A stretch of 64,000 bases of DNA from NCBI RefSeq assembly GCF_003479425.1, contig NZ_QUHC01000001.1, forward strand, positions 992,001-1,056,000, given 5' to 3'. Source of the stretch: Odoribacter sp. AF15-53 (GTDB taxonomy: Bacteria; Bacteroidota; Bacteroidia; Bacteroidales; Marinifilaceae). The notes beneath the pieces were generated by a model. It made no database searches and was not told where the DNA came from. It saw only the letters and a program-made list of their open reading frames with translations. The position numbers and the translations under genes are program-made. The stretch's first letter is position 1, and each line of letters starts with the position of its first letter. Shown here one piece after another: positions 51,329-60,759 of the stretch.

Positions 51329-52216
51329 ATGGAAGATCAAACTTTGACTAAAAACAAGAAAGATAAGACGTTAATGATAATTATCGGGATATTATCCGTG
51401 GTACTAATCGTACTTTTCGTGTTTTTTCTCGTGGAGAAGAAAGAGAATCGGGCCAATATGATCGCAATCACGGCCGAAAAGGAAGAACTTCAACAAGAAT
51501 TGACCGATCTGAGTCACCACTATGATAATCTGAAAACCGATAATGACACGCTAAACGTTAAACTGGCACACGAGCAGGAGAAAATTGCGACTCTCATGGA
51601 ATCAATGAAAAAATTCCGTAACGATTCATACGCCGAAATTAACCGCTACAAACGGGAAATAGGAACATTGAAAACCGTTCTAAGAAGTTATGTGGTGCAA
51701 ATTGATTCACTCAATCAATTAAATCAAAAACTTCTTGCCGAAAACAAAGAGGTGAAAAAACAAATGGATTGGGTACGCGAACGCAACAAGAACCTCGAAC
51801 AGAAAACCGTGAAAATGGAAGAGACTCTTGAAAAAGCAAGTACCCTAGCTGTCGAGAATTTTCACGTGTACCCGATCAATAAGCGGGATAAGGAAACCAC
51901 GTTAAAAAAATGTTTCCAGTTGAAAGCAGACTTCACGATCACCCGAAATATAACAGCCAAACGAGGCGCCAGGATGATTTACCTGCGGATCACCCGTCCC
52001 GACGGACAAGTGCTTGCTGCATCCAGTAAATCATTCTTCAAATTCCAAAACGCTTCCCTGACGTATTCTGCCAGAAGAGAGATCACGTACGAGGGTGAGA
52101 AACTGGATGTCGCTATCTACTGGCCAAATGACGGTAGTCTGACCAAAGGAGAATACATCGCCGATTTGTTCTCGGAAGATCAACAAATCGGTTCAATTAA
52201 ATTCATTTTAAAATAA
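51329..52216 (+). CDS. Membrane-anchored coiled-coil protein with C-terminal beta domain
   Basis: A 295-residue protein with an N-terminal membrane helix (TLMIIIGILSVVLIVLFVFFLV), about 120 residues of coiled coil, and a C-terminal beta-rich domain (about 175-295; YPINKRDKETTLKKCFQLKADFTITRN ... GEYIADLFSEDQQIGSIKFIL). The topology suggests that coil and C-terminal domain are periplasmic. I do not recognise a named family or function. It lies 23 bp upstream of fhs and may be cotranscribed with it. Confidence 0.75.
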   Translation: MEDQTLTKNKKDKTLMIIIGILSVVLIVLFVFFLVEKKENRANMIAITAEKEELQQELTDLSHHYDNLKTDNDTLNVKLAHEQEKIATLMESMKKFRNDSYAEINRYKREIGTLKTVLRSYVVQIDSLNQLNQKLLAENKEVKKQMDWVRERNKNLEQKTVKMEETLEKASTLAVENFHVYPINKRDKETTLKKCFQLKADFTITRNITAKRGARMIYLRITRPDGQVLAASSKSFFKFQNASLTYSARREITYEGEKLDVAIYWPNDGSLTKGEYIADLFSEDQQIGSIKFILK

Positions 52217-52239
52217 AGAGGATCATTAAACTTTACACT

Positions 52240-53910
52240 ATGAAAACAGATATAGAAATTGCGAATTCAATAACAATAAAACCGATCTACGAGATCGCGG
52301 ATAAATTAGGTATTGACAGGGATTTACTGGAACCCTACGGAAGATATAAAGCAAAATTACCCCTTAGTTTAATCGATAAATCAAAGATTGAAGGGAAAAA
52401 ACTGGTACTTGTTTCCGCCATATCTCCTACCCCGGCAGGAGAAGGTAAAACAACCATTTCGATCGGTCTTACGGAAGGATTAAACCGGATAGGGAAACAA
52501 GCAACCGTTGTACTCCGCGAACCTTCGCTCGGTCCGGTATTCGGAATCAAAGGAGGTGCCACGGGAGGAGGTTTCTCGCAAGTGGTTCCCATGGAGGACA
52601 TCAACCTGCATTTCACGGGTGATTTCGGGGCAATTGAAAAGGCTCACAACTTGTTATCGGCTCTTATCGACAACAACATTCAAAGCAAAACTCACTCCCT
52701 GAACATTGACCCCCGTACGGTAACCTGGAAACGGGTCATGGACATGAACGACCGTTCTCTACGTCACATCATCGTGGGTTTAGGGGGTACTTCTGCCGGT
52801 ATTCCGCGGGAAACCGGATTCGATATCACGGCTGCATCCGAGGTGATGGCTATTCTCTGTTTGTCTGATGACTTCGAGGACTTGAAAAACAGGCTAGGCA
52901 ACATCTTTATCGGTTACACTTTCGACAAGAAACCGATTTACGCTCGTGATCTACATGCTCATGGTGCTATGGCAGCTTTGCTGAAAGATGCGATCAAACC
53001 GAATCTCGTACAAACCTTGGAAGGAAACCCGGCAATCATACACGGGGGACCATTCGCGAATATCGCACAAGGAACAAATTCAATCATTGCTACCCGCATG
53101 GGATTGACGTTATCTGATTACGTGGTGACGGAAGCCGGATTCGGTTTTGATCTGGGAGCCGAGAAATTCTTTGACATCAAGTGCGTGAAGGCCGGATTGA
53201 AACCTAGCGCCGTGGTCATGGTTGCAACCGTAAGAGCATTGAAATATCATGGGGGCGCCAAACTTGACCAATTAAAGGAACCCAACCTTGAAGCCTTGAA
53301 GAAAGGGGTTGCCAACTTGGAGAAACAAGTCGAAAACATGAAGAAATTCAACATCTGTCCGGTAGTTGCTATCAACAAATTCGTGACGGATACCGACGAA
53401 GAAATAGCATTCCTTGCCGAGAAATGTAAAGAACTCGATGTTCCCATGGAAGTTGCCGAGGTATGGGCAAAAGGCGGTGAAGGAGCCGAAAAATTGGCTC
53501 GTTTGGTTTCCAAGGTTGCAGAGCAATGTACCTGTTGCATGAAACCGTTATACGATTGGGAATGGAGCGTGGAAAAGAAAATCGAAACGATTGCCAAAGA
53601 ATTATACGGTGCCGCCGCTATCGACTATACCTCGGAAGCAAAAGCCGATTTGAAGAAAGTGATAGATTTAGGCTTAGACAAACTTCCGGTATGTATCGCC
53701 AAAACACAAAAATCACTATCAGATAACCCGAAATTGCTGGGTCGTCCGAAAGATTTCGTGGTAACGGTACGACAAATAGAGATCGCAGCCGGGGCGGGAT
53801 TTATCATCCCGATCACGGGTAGTATAATGAGAATGCCCGGTTTACCGGATATTCCAGCAGCCGAAAAGATAGACATAGACAACAATGGTAAAATTACCGG
53901 ATTGTTCTAA
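52240..53910 (+). CDS. fhs: Formate--tetrahydrofolate ligase
   Basis: A 556-residue cytoplasmic enzyme that makes 10-formyl-THF from formate, THF and ATP. The ATP-binding loop PTPAGEGKTTISIGL is intact, as are REPSLGPVFGIKGGATGGGFSQVVPMEDINLHFTGDF and TEAGFGFDLGAEKFFDIKC. Length matches the monofunctional family. It feeds one-carbon units to purine synthesis. It follows the coiled-coil membrane protein closely. Confidence 0.98.
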   Translation: MKTDIEIANSITIKPIYEIADKLGIDRDLLEPYGRYKAKLPLSLIDKSKIEGKKLVLVSAISPTPAGEGKTTISIGLTEGLNRIGKQATVVLREPSLGPVFGIKGGATGGGFSQVVPMEDINLHFTGDFGAIEKAHNLLSALIDNNIQSKTHSLNIDPRTVTWKRVMDMNDRSLRHIIVGLGGTSAGIPRETGFDITAASEVMAILCLSDDFEDLKNRLGNIFIGYTFDKKPIYARDLHAHGAMAALLKDAIKPNLVQTLEGNPAIIHGGPFANIAQGTNSIIATRMGLTLSDYVVTEAGFGFDLGAEKFFDIKCVKAGLKPSAVVMVATVRALKYHGGAKLDQLKEPNLEALKKGVANLEKQVENMKKFNICPVVAINKFVTDTDEEIAFLAEKCKELDVPMEVAEVWAKGGEGAEKLARLVSKVAEQCTCCMKPLYDWEWSVEKKIETIAKELYGAAAIDYTSEAKADLKKVIDLGLDKLPVCIAKTQKSLSDNPKLLGRPKDFVVTVRQIEIAAGAGFIIPITGSIMRMPGLPDIPAAEKIDIDNNGKITGLF

Positions 53911-53926
53911 ATAATTTTTCATCGAA

Positions 53927-54097
53927 GGTGTGTCAAGATCAAACTCCCTCTATAAATAGAGGGAGAGCTGAAAATACTCTCCAACTTCGAGAAGGGTCAC
54001 CAGCTCCTCCTCTGTTTATAGAGGAAACCACCTCGGGCTCACTTAGCAGCGAAGCCGACGGAGGAGTTTATTGAAGAGGATCTGACTTTGACACACC
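53927..54097. repeat. Large imperfect palindromic intergenic element (copy B)
   Basis: Outer arms GGTGTGTCAA (53927-53936) and complement (54088-54097), then AGATC/GATCT and AAACTCC/GGAGTTT (53941-53947 / 54063-54069) nest inward. Internal stems CCCTCTATAAATAGAGGG (53946-53963) and CCTCTGTTTATAGAGG are palindromic themselves. It fills the gap after fhs. Composition and GGAGCTGG-type core resemble copies A and C. Confidence 0.75.
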
Positions 54098-54118
54098 CTC
54101 ACATTTTCTTTCTGAGCC

Positions 54119-54775
54119 ATGGATATCATCGAAATCGTCAAATTTTCCCCGTACGCGAGTAACGAAACTTTGCAAGCATTAAGTTACCAGCTGGACCGAG
54201 AATGTAACCGTATCACTTTAAAAGAGATCAACTGGCCCGATGCATATCCCTACTGCCCGGAAATCCATTTCCGGATCGCCTACAACGAGCAACATATTTT
54301 TCTAAAATTCGATGTTCATGAAAATGAATTCCGTGCCACGGAAATTGAGGATCACAGACCCGTGTGGGAAGATTCATGCGTTGAGTTTTTCGTCCAACTG
54401 GAAAACTGTAAAGGATACTACAATATCGAAATCAATGCCATCGGAACGATTTTATGTGCTTATGGAACGGGGAGAGTCGGGCGAAGGGTCATGCCAACAA
54501 GACTAAGTAACACCATTCTCCGGGATTCCACAATAAAATACAACAACGAGAATAAAGACGAAGCCTTCTATCAATGGTCACTGATCGTCAAGTTTCCGCA
54601 CACGGCATTTTTCAAACACCATTTCACTCCCGTTCCGGGAAATCTGATCAAGGGTAATATCTATAAATGCGGGAACAAATTACCCCACCCACATTTCGTT
54701 TCCTGGAACCCGGTTAAAACCGAAAAACCGGATTTTCACAGACCGGAATATTTCGGAACGCTCATTTTTAAATAA
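54119..54775 (+). CDS. CBM9-like carbohydrate-binding family protein
   Basis: A 218-residue protein without a signal peptide. The beta-sandwich signature of CBM9-like domains is visible: FRIAYNEQHIFLKFDVHENEFRATE, then RPVWEDSCVEFFVQ and YYNIEINAIGTIL. Members of this intracellular or exported group are conserved in Bacteroidetes, but their ligand is generally unknown. It is followed after 6 bp by the metallophosphoesterase gene, forming a three-gene unit with the SpoIIE phosphatase. Confidence 0.88.
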   Translation: MDIIEIVKFSPYASNETLQALSYQLDRECNRITLKEINWPDAYPYCPEIHFRIAYNEQHIFLKFDVHENEFRATEIEDHRPVWEDSCVEFFVQLENCKGYYNIEINAIGTILCAYGTGRVGRRVMPTRLSNTILRDSTIKYNNENKDEAFYQWSLIVKFPHTAFFKHHFTPVPGNLIKGNIYKCGNKLPHPHFVSWNPVKTEKPDFHRPEYFGTLIFK

Positions 54776-54781
54776 CGAACC

Positions 54782-55972
54782 ATGAAAACAGGATTATTCA
54801 TACTTATAGCTGGAATCCTCTGCGTGTTAATCAATGACTCGCTTCTATACCTGCAAATCAAGCGTTATTTTAAACGCAAAATCTATTCTTACCTGTTTTG
54901 GTTCCAGTCGCTTTTCTTCGTGGCGTGTATCGTGGGGTATCACCTGTTTATCCCCACATTAAAAGGCCCGGAAGCATACTTTTGGGTGGAAAAAGCTATT
55001 TCTGTCATATTATTATTCTACACGCCTAAAACGCTTTATATCATCGTGAATGCCTTTTCACTTTTGCTACGGAAAATGAAATGTATCCCCGCAGCAAAAG
55101 TAATTAGCCGATTGGCTTTAGGCATTGCCCTACTAGCTTTTATCATGATTCTAAACGGGATCACGTGGTACCGTTATAGCTACAAGATCGAACGGGAAAC
55201 AGTGTGTATCAAAAGATTACCTGATAATTTCAATAATTTTCGAATTATACAATTAACAGACTTGCATTTAGGAAGTTACGGGGAACATTATCCCGGAATT
55301 ACCAAATTGGTAAACGAGGTAAATCGATTAAAACCCGACTTGATCGTGTTTACCGGAGACATGGTGAACAGTTTTGCCTCGGAAATTACCCCTTGGATAG
55401 AATCCCTGAGAGAGTTGAAAGCCAAATACGGGAAATACGCCATCACGGGGAATCACGATTACGGTACATACGTGAAATGGCCCACACGAGAGGATCAGGA
55501 AAATAATTTGAAGCACTTTTTCAAAAATATGGAACTGACAGGATTTAAAATGTTGAATAACACGAATATTCCTCTCGTTATCGGAAGTGATACTCTCTAT
55601 CTGGCAGGAGTCGAAAATTGGGGGCTCCCACCTTTCCCTTGCTTTGGCCAACTATCACAAGCGTTAGAAGGAACGGCGAGACATCCCGTGATTCTTCTCT
55701 CTCACGATCCCTCCCACTGGCGACACGAAGTATTGAATTACCCGGTAGACCTCATGTTGGCAGGACACACGCATGCCATGCAATTGGGGATCACGATCGG
55801 AAATTTTCGTTGGAGCCCGGCGAAATACGTTTACCCGGAATATAACGGCCTGTATGAATCAAACGGCCAGCAGTTATACGTTTCCCGAGGGGTTGGTTAT
55901 CTAGGATTCGCCGGACGTATCGGACAAAGACCGGAAATCACTTTAATCCAGTTAACCAACGATTGCAAATGA
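54782..55972 (+). CDS. Membrane metallophosphoesterase (YkuE/LpxG-like)
   Basis: A 396-residue protein with four N-terminal membrane helices (about 1-140) and a calcineurin-like phosphoesterase domain. All metal-binding motifs are present: LTDLHLGS, FTGDMVNS, ITGNHDYG, LSHDPSHW and AGHTHAMQ. Related enzymes cleave UDP-diacylglucosamine or other pyrophosphate/phosphodiester substrates at the membrane; the substrate here is unknown. The stop overlaps the next start by ATGA. Confidence 0.93.
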   Translation: MKTGLFILIAGILCVLINDSLLYLQIKRYFKRKIYSYLFWFQSLFFVACIVGYHLFIPTLKGPEAYFWVEKAISVILLFYTPKTLYIIVNAFSLLLRKMKCIPAAKVISRLALGIALLAFIMILNGITWYRYSYKIERETVCIKRLPDNFNNFRIIQLTDLHLGSYGEHYPGITKLVNEVNRLKPDLIVFTGDMVNSFASEITPWIESLRELKAKYGKYAITGNHDYGTYVKWPTREDQENNLKHFFKNMELTGFKMLNNTNIPLVIGSDTLYLAGVENWGLPPFPCFGQLSQALEGTARHPVILLSHDPSHWRHEVLNYPVDLMLAGHTHAMQLGITIGNFRWSPAKYVYPEYNGLYESNGQQLYVSRGVGYLGFAGRIGQRPEITLIQLTNDCK

Positions 55973-57858
55973 TGAGAGCTCCCTTGAAAAATTCTTTTAG
56001 TACCAAACTGACAATTTATATTTTATCAGTCTGCACGGTGATATTTCTAGTCATTTTCATCATTTTATATGTCATGCCTAAAATATCACAGCACAAAAAC
56101 GTGATCATGTACTCTGAACTAATTGCTGATCAGGCTGAAAATCAAATTATTGAACAAGGACGTGTCATTGAAAGAATCAACTCGATACTTACACTCGATC
56201 CGGTAAAGAGCTTACTCCTCGCTGGGGACCAGGGCACGTTCGAATCCATTTTAAAGAACAGTCCTGAAATATGCGGTTGTGCAATGGAATACGCTCCGGG
56301 CTACAAGGATCATGACGTGTTTGCTTACAAACACAAAAAACAAATCCATTTCCGGAAACTCCCGCATGGAACTATAAATTTTTCTCCGGAACGTCTGGAT
56401 AAGGATGCTTTCGCAAAAAGGATTTCCTTTTGGAGTGGTTATTATTATAGCTTTTCATACATTAAACAACGTGTATTTTCCCGTTTTGAACCGATGTATG
56501 ATTCAAAGAATCAATTTGTTGGATACCTACGACTAGATATCTTTCTGGAAAAATTCACGGACTTTGTCAACCATTTATCTCTTTACAAAACGGGATACGC
56601 CTATCTGATGACTAAAAACGGCATTCTGATCGCCCACCCGAACCAAGAAATCCAGATGTACAGTGATATTCGTAAATATGCTGAAGTCAAAAACATCGAT
56701 TACGAGAAAATTCTCAAGAGAGCGACTCAAGAAAAAAGCGGATCGGGGGAAATATCGGTAGATAACATCCGGTTCTTCGTGTATTTCAGGCAAATGAAAT
56801 ACACAAAATGGGTTCTCGTGGTACTTTGTCCACACCACGAGGTATATGATTCCATTGCCCGTGTCAACGACTTGATATTACTATGTTGTATCTCCTGCCT
56901 TATCTTGCTTTTCTGGGTCGTTATCCGGGTTATAAAACGCCTGTTCTACCCGCTAAAACAATTCTCTGCTGTCACCCGCACAATTGCCGATGGAAACTTC
57001 AATGACCCCATTCCCATGATCGGCAATAAAGATGAAATACAAGAACTACGGGAGTCTTTCGTCTACATGCAAAAGAAGATCGTGGAATCCATCGAAGATT
57101 TGAAAATCAACACGATCGAGAAAGAAAAAATCGAGGGAGAAATGCGTGTCGCTCAACGTATTCAGGAAAGGTTCCTTCCCTCCGTGCCCAAGATATCAAG
57201 GTTTCACTTTTCCCTGCATGCTCTTTTGGAACAATCCAAAGCGGTCGGAGGAGATATGTACAGCTATTTCGTGAAAAGAAATTGTCTCTATTTCGTCGTG
57301 GGAGACGTGAGAGGAAAAGGTATCCCGGCAGCCCTGTACATGGCTTCGGTGGTAACCTTGTTTAACTACCTAGCGCCTCGGAAACGCACGTCCTCGGATA
57401 TCTGTAACACCATAAACAACTACATGAGTGACAACGTGGAAGATGATATGTTTATCACCATGTTTGTTGGTATTTTGGATCTGAAAAACGGGATGCTCTC
57501 CTACTCCAATGCAGGACACCCGTTTCCAATTCTATGCAAAAAAGAAAATCTAGAAGTGAACTTCCTGGAAAATTCCCTTGAAATCCCGATTGGTGTCATG
57601 CGGACCATGTACAAAGAGAGTCGTTACCAGATGTCAAGCGGTGACATGCTTTTTATCTACACGGACGGCCTGACGGAGGCTCAAAACAAAGAACATCATT
57701 TCTACGGTAAAGAACGGATCAAAGAAGTCATCACGGCAAACCGTTGTGAAAATCCGGAACAAATAATACAAACAGTATTAGCGGATTTGAAGACCTACAC
57801 GGAAAATAGCCGTGAAGATGCCGATGACTTGACAATGCTCGCCGTTCAATACCAATAA
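55969..57858 (+). CDS. SpoIIE-type serine phosphatase with Cache-like sensor and HAMP domain
   Basis: About 629 residues: first membrane helix, extracytoplasmic dCache-like sensor (about 35-290, with YLMTKNGILIAHP), second membrane helix (LLCCISCLILLFWVVI), HAMP linker (RTIADGNFNDPIPMIGNKDEIQELRESF), a short coiled coil and a PP2C/SpoIIE phosphatase with metal aspartates in VGGDMYSYF, VGDVRGKGIPAALYM, YTDGLTEAQ and DADDLTML. Such proteins dephosphorylate anti-sigma-antagonist partners; none is in the window. An in-frame TTG at 55963 exists, but ATG 55969 overlaps the upstream stop (ATGA) and is preferred. Confidence 0.94.
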   Translation: MMRAPLKNSFSTKLTIYILSVCTVIFLVIFIILYVMPKISQHKNVIMYSELIADQAENQIIEQGRVIERINSILTLDPVKSLLLAGDQGTFESILKNSPEICGCAMEYAPGYKDHDVFAYKHKKQIHFRKLPHGTINFSPERLDKDAFAKRISFWSGYYYSFSYIKQRVFSRFEPMYDSKNQFVGYLRLDIFLEKFTDFVNHLSLYKTGYAYLMTKNGILIAHPNQEIQMYSDIRKYAEVKNIDYEKILKRATQEKSGSGEISVDNIRFFVYFRQMKYTKWVLVVLCPHHEVYDSIARVNDLILLCCISCLILLFWVVIRVIKRLFYPLKQFSAVTRTIADGNFNDPIPMIGNKDEIQELRESFVYMQKKIVESIEDLKINTIEKEKIEGEMRVAQRIQERFLPSVPKISRFHFSLHALLEQSKAVGGDMYSYFVKRNCLYFVVGDVRGKGIPAALYMASVVTLFNYLAPRKRTSSDICNTINNYMSDNVEDDMFITMFVGILDLKNGMLSYSNAGHPFPILCKKENLEVNFLENSLEIPIGVMRTMYKESRYQMSSGDMLFIYTDGLTEAQNKEHHFYGKERIKEVITANRCENPEQIIQTVLADLKTYTENSREDADDLTMLAVQYQ

Positions 57859-57917
57859 ACTTTTGAAAGATCAGGTAATTATTATCGAGGCAACCGAAAA
57901 AGTCTCATTATCTTGAA

Positions 57918-57996
57918 CGACCTCCCCTTTCCTCTCCTTACACAGGCGAGGAAACGTAATACCTTTCCCCCTGTGTAGGGGGCCAGAGGGGGTTGT
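57918..57996. repeat. Imperfect palindromic intergenic element (copy C)
   Basis: ACCTCCCCTTTCCTCTCCTT with TACACAGGCGAGG on the left faces CCCCCTGTGTAGGGGGCCAG and AGGGGGTT on the right. The inner CTCCTTACACAGG and CCCCCTGTGTA are shared with copy A at 27796-27882. It lies between convergent genes. Confidence 0.7.
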
Positions 57997-58051
57997 TGTT
58001 GCTCACAAAACTGACTTTTCTGTGCCCTCTTTTAACAAACTTTTTAACAAA

Positions 58052-58822
58052 TCATGGCGTCTTAAACATCTTAGCGAACCGATTGGCTAAACACACGCTG
58101 ACATCTGTCGTGATAAACAGACCATTATGAAATAAACTAAAAATAGTTGCCGGTGAAGGTGCCGCTTGAGCCTCCTCCAATGTGTCCAATTTCACTAGCT
58201 TCAAAGGCATCCCCCGCTCCTTTGCCGTTTCAGGTAAAACTTGCCGAACATAATAATCCATATACGGACAACGATCGGAATAATAAACAACCAATCCGTC
58301 TTTATCGGGACATTCCCCGCTTAAAACCTGTTCTTTAAATGTTGGGTGTTTAGCTTCCGGTTTGAGTTTCTTTACCAAAAGAACAAAACCGGAGGGTAGT
58401 TCCGCTACCACTTCAAAGCCTTGACGCATCAACCATTTGGTATCGCTCATAAAGTGAAATTTAGAAGCTCCCGCAACCGTAACCAATCCATTCTTATTTT
58501 GGGCTTGAGCATCATCAAGGGCTGATTGTAGCAAGGCTTTCGCGTAACCTTTCTTCTGGTATTGCCCGGAAACCCAAAAACAGTTAATCATTAAATAATT
58601 CGGGGCTTCTACCGGAATCCAAGCTTTTTCAGCTGGAACGTATTCCATAAATACTTTAGCACGTTCATCAAGTCGTCGAAAAACATACCCGTTGTCAAAT
58701 TCACGCTTCAACCACTCTTTCTTCAACTCGTAGCCGACCTTGCATTTTTTATCCGAGAAAGCACAACAAATGTGTTCCTTATCTATATTTTCCTTCGTCA
58801 ACGTGATAAACTTCGCTTCCAT
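58052..58822 (-). CDS. GNAT N-acetyltransferase with YoaP-like C-terminal domain
   Basis: A 256-residue cytoplasmic protein. The N-terminal 150 residues form a GNAT domain with the acetyl-CoA loop in VSGQYQKKGYAKALLQSAL. The C-terminal part has the YoaP signature, a thioredoxin-like fold with YYSDRCPYMDYYVRQVLPETAKERG and PSPATIFSLFHNGLFITTDV. The substrate is unknown. It lies 57 bp downstream of the LTA-synthase-like gene on the same strand. Confidence 0.9.
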   Translation of the reverse strand: MEAKFITLTKENIDKEHICCAFSDKKCKVGYELKKEWLKREFDNGYVFRRLDERAKVFMEYVPAEKAWIPVEAPNYLMINCFWVSGQYQKKGYAKALLQSALDDAQAQNKNGLVTVAGASKFHFMSDTKWLMRQGFEVVAELPSGFVLLVKKLKPEAKHPTFKEQVLSGECPDKDGLVVYYSDRCPYMDYYVRQVLPETAKERGMPLKLVKLDTLEEAQAAPSPATIFSLFHNGLFITTDVSVCLANRFAKMFKTP

Positions 58823-58879
58823 ATTCCACTATTTATTATGCATTTATAAAATCAAACAGGTTTTGCTTTCTTCTGAATT

Positions 58880-60691
58880 CTACTTTTCTTTGAAATCCCG
58901 ATCTATAATTTGTAGATAGGCTTTCAACAACTCCCCATCTTGGACGTTTGTATTAGGCCCAATCGGTTTTTTGGTTTTCAGATCGTAAATGTAGGGACCG
59001 TTCTCCGTCACGACCGCAGCGGCATTCGTGAACGCATAAAATGCAAAAGGAATAGCCGTCGGGTCTAACAAATTCTTACTATAATGAAAAGCTGAAGCGT
59101 TCATACCCAACTGGGCAAACAAAGTTGCCACCATATCCGTCTGTGATCCTAAGGTGTTTACCACAGAATCCCGTACTTGCATCGCCCCGCCAGTGAATAT
59201 CATCGGTATACGATAAGCCTCTGGTAAATGAGGTTGCAAATTCCCGATATGACGCGTTCCGTGATCGGCAACTAACACGAATAAGGTATTATCCCAAATG
59301 CCCGATTTCTTACATTTCTCGAAAAATTCACCCAAGCATTGATCGGTATAAGCAATCGCATTTTTCAATTTAGAGCCATTGTCATCGCCGGGTATTTTCG
59401 TTTCCATAGGTACAATAAACGGTTCGTGACTGCTCATCGTGAACGCCATGTACATATACGGAACTTTAGCCACCCGCAAATCCTCATACAAACGATCCAA
59501 CATATACCCGTCGTGCACCCCCCATTTGAAACGATTCTCAATCGCTTCGCCCGAAAAATCATCCTCAGTAACTGCACTCTGGAAACTCATGGTAATGTAA
59601 GAACGGAAACCGCCAAAGTTAAGATCACCAGCATAATAAAAACGGGTAGAATAGCCCTCCGCTTCGAAATCCAACGGAAAACGGGGATGCGTGTACGTTT
59701 TATTCGGATATTTCAACATGGATACGTTCGGATAGGCCGGAAATCCGCTGATCACACCTAGTATCCCCCGGTCGGAACGGTTCCCCGTGGCGTAGATATT
59801 AGAGAAAAATATCCCTTCTTTGGCCGCAGCCTGCAAATTCGGCATGGCATCCCAAGCGTTCAGTGTGAACGTTTCCAGTAAAAGAACTACCACATTGGGC
59901 TTGTTCGTCTTCAACACCTTGGGATATTCTCCGGCTTCCGCGTAGATACTATCCACTAACTGTTGTGCCTTATCTTCCAGCATAAAAGCGTAATTTCCTT
60001 TTACCTTGTCTATATGCATTACCTCGTACAGGAAATTCCAAACCGGATTGACAGCAGCTTGATTCGCATACATATTCTTATTATTGAAGAACACAAAACT
60101 GACATTCATCGGTGCCACGTTAAAACCACCCCTCACTGGAATTACCATTACTCCGCCTAAAATAAGATACAGTAAACCATGCCACGATGATTCTTGCCTA
60201 TCCGTCCGAAGTGAACAACTCACCCAACGATGATATAACCCATAAAAGAGAGCTACCATTATAGCATAAAGCAATAAAAGCAGCAATACCAAGCTTGTCG
60301 GGGTGGAAGCCATTGCCTCTCCCGGTGTTTTCAAGTAAAACAAGGGGGTGGCATCCATGTGATAGCCCCAATTCTTGAACAATTCCAAATCTCCCACGAC
60401 AACCAAACTTGATATGGCTAAAAGTAATATGGTTAGACAGGAAAATATACGCTTCACTGCTTTCACGGACAGAAAGACCCCTATTGCCATCACAATACAA
60501 GCCAAAAGCATCACATACCCGCCAAATGACAGATCCATGCGGAACCCCTTCACGAAGAGCATCACGTAATCATGCCCTGTTAGAGTCGCTGTCTCTTTAT
60601 ATTGATATATCAAAAAGATAATCTTGGCCACCCATGAAAATACTATCCAAAAAAGATAATATTTCAGCAAAAACAATAATTTATCCCGCAT
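58880..60691 (-). CDS. LTA-synthase-like membrane sulfatase / phosphoglycerol transferase
   Basis: A 603-residue protein with five N-terminal membrane helices (to about residue 190) and an extracytoplasmic sulfatase-fold domain. Metal and nucleophile motifs: VVVLLLETFT (E273), ATGNRSDRGILGVISGFP with S306 at the place where these enzymes usually have threonine, and LVADHGTRHIG. Homologues transfer phosphoglycerol or phosphoethanolamine to envelope glycans or lipids. The true acceptor cannot be read. It follows dnaB by 68 bp. Confidence 0.9.
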   Translation of the reverse strand: MRDKLLFLLKYYLFWIVFSWVAKIIFLIYQYKETATLTGHDYVMLFVKGFRMDLSFGGYVMLLACIVMAIGVFLSVKAVKRIFSCLTILLLAISSLVVVGDLELFKNWGYHMDATPLFYLKTPGEAMASTPTSLVLLLLLLYAIMVALFYGLYHRWVSCSLRTDRQESSWHGLLYLILGGVMVIPVRGGFNVAPMNVSFVFFNNKNMYANQAAVNPVWNFLYEVMHIDKVKGNYAFMLEDKAQQLVDSIYAEAGEYPKVLKTNKPNVVVLLLETFTLNAWDAMPNLQAAAKEGIFFSNIYATGNRSDRGILGVISGFPAYPNVSMLKYPNKTYTHPRFPLDFEAEGYSTRFYYAGDLNFGGFRSYITMSFQSAVTEDDFSGEAIENRFKWGVHDGYMLDRLYEDLRVAKVPYMYMAFTMSSHEPFIVPMETKIPGDDNGSKLKNAIAYTDQCLGEFFEKCKKSGIWDNTLFVLVADHGTRHIGNLQPHLPEAYRIPMIFTGGAMQVRDSVVNTLGSQTDMVATLFAQLGMNASAFHYSKNLLDPTAIPFAFYAFTNAAAVVTENGPYIYDLKTKKPIGPNTNVQDGELLKAYLQIIDRDFKEK

Positions 60692-60759
60692 CTGTTAATT
60701 TTAGATTTCAAATTTTAGATTCCAACCACACAAGGTTAATCCTTTTTCATTTTCAATTG

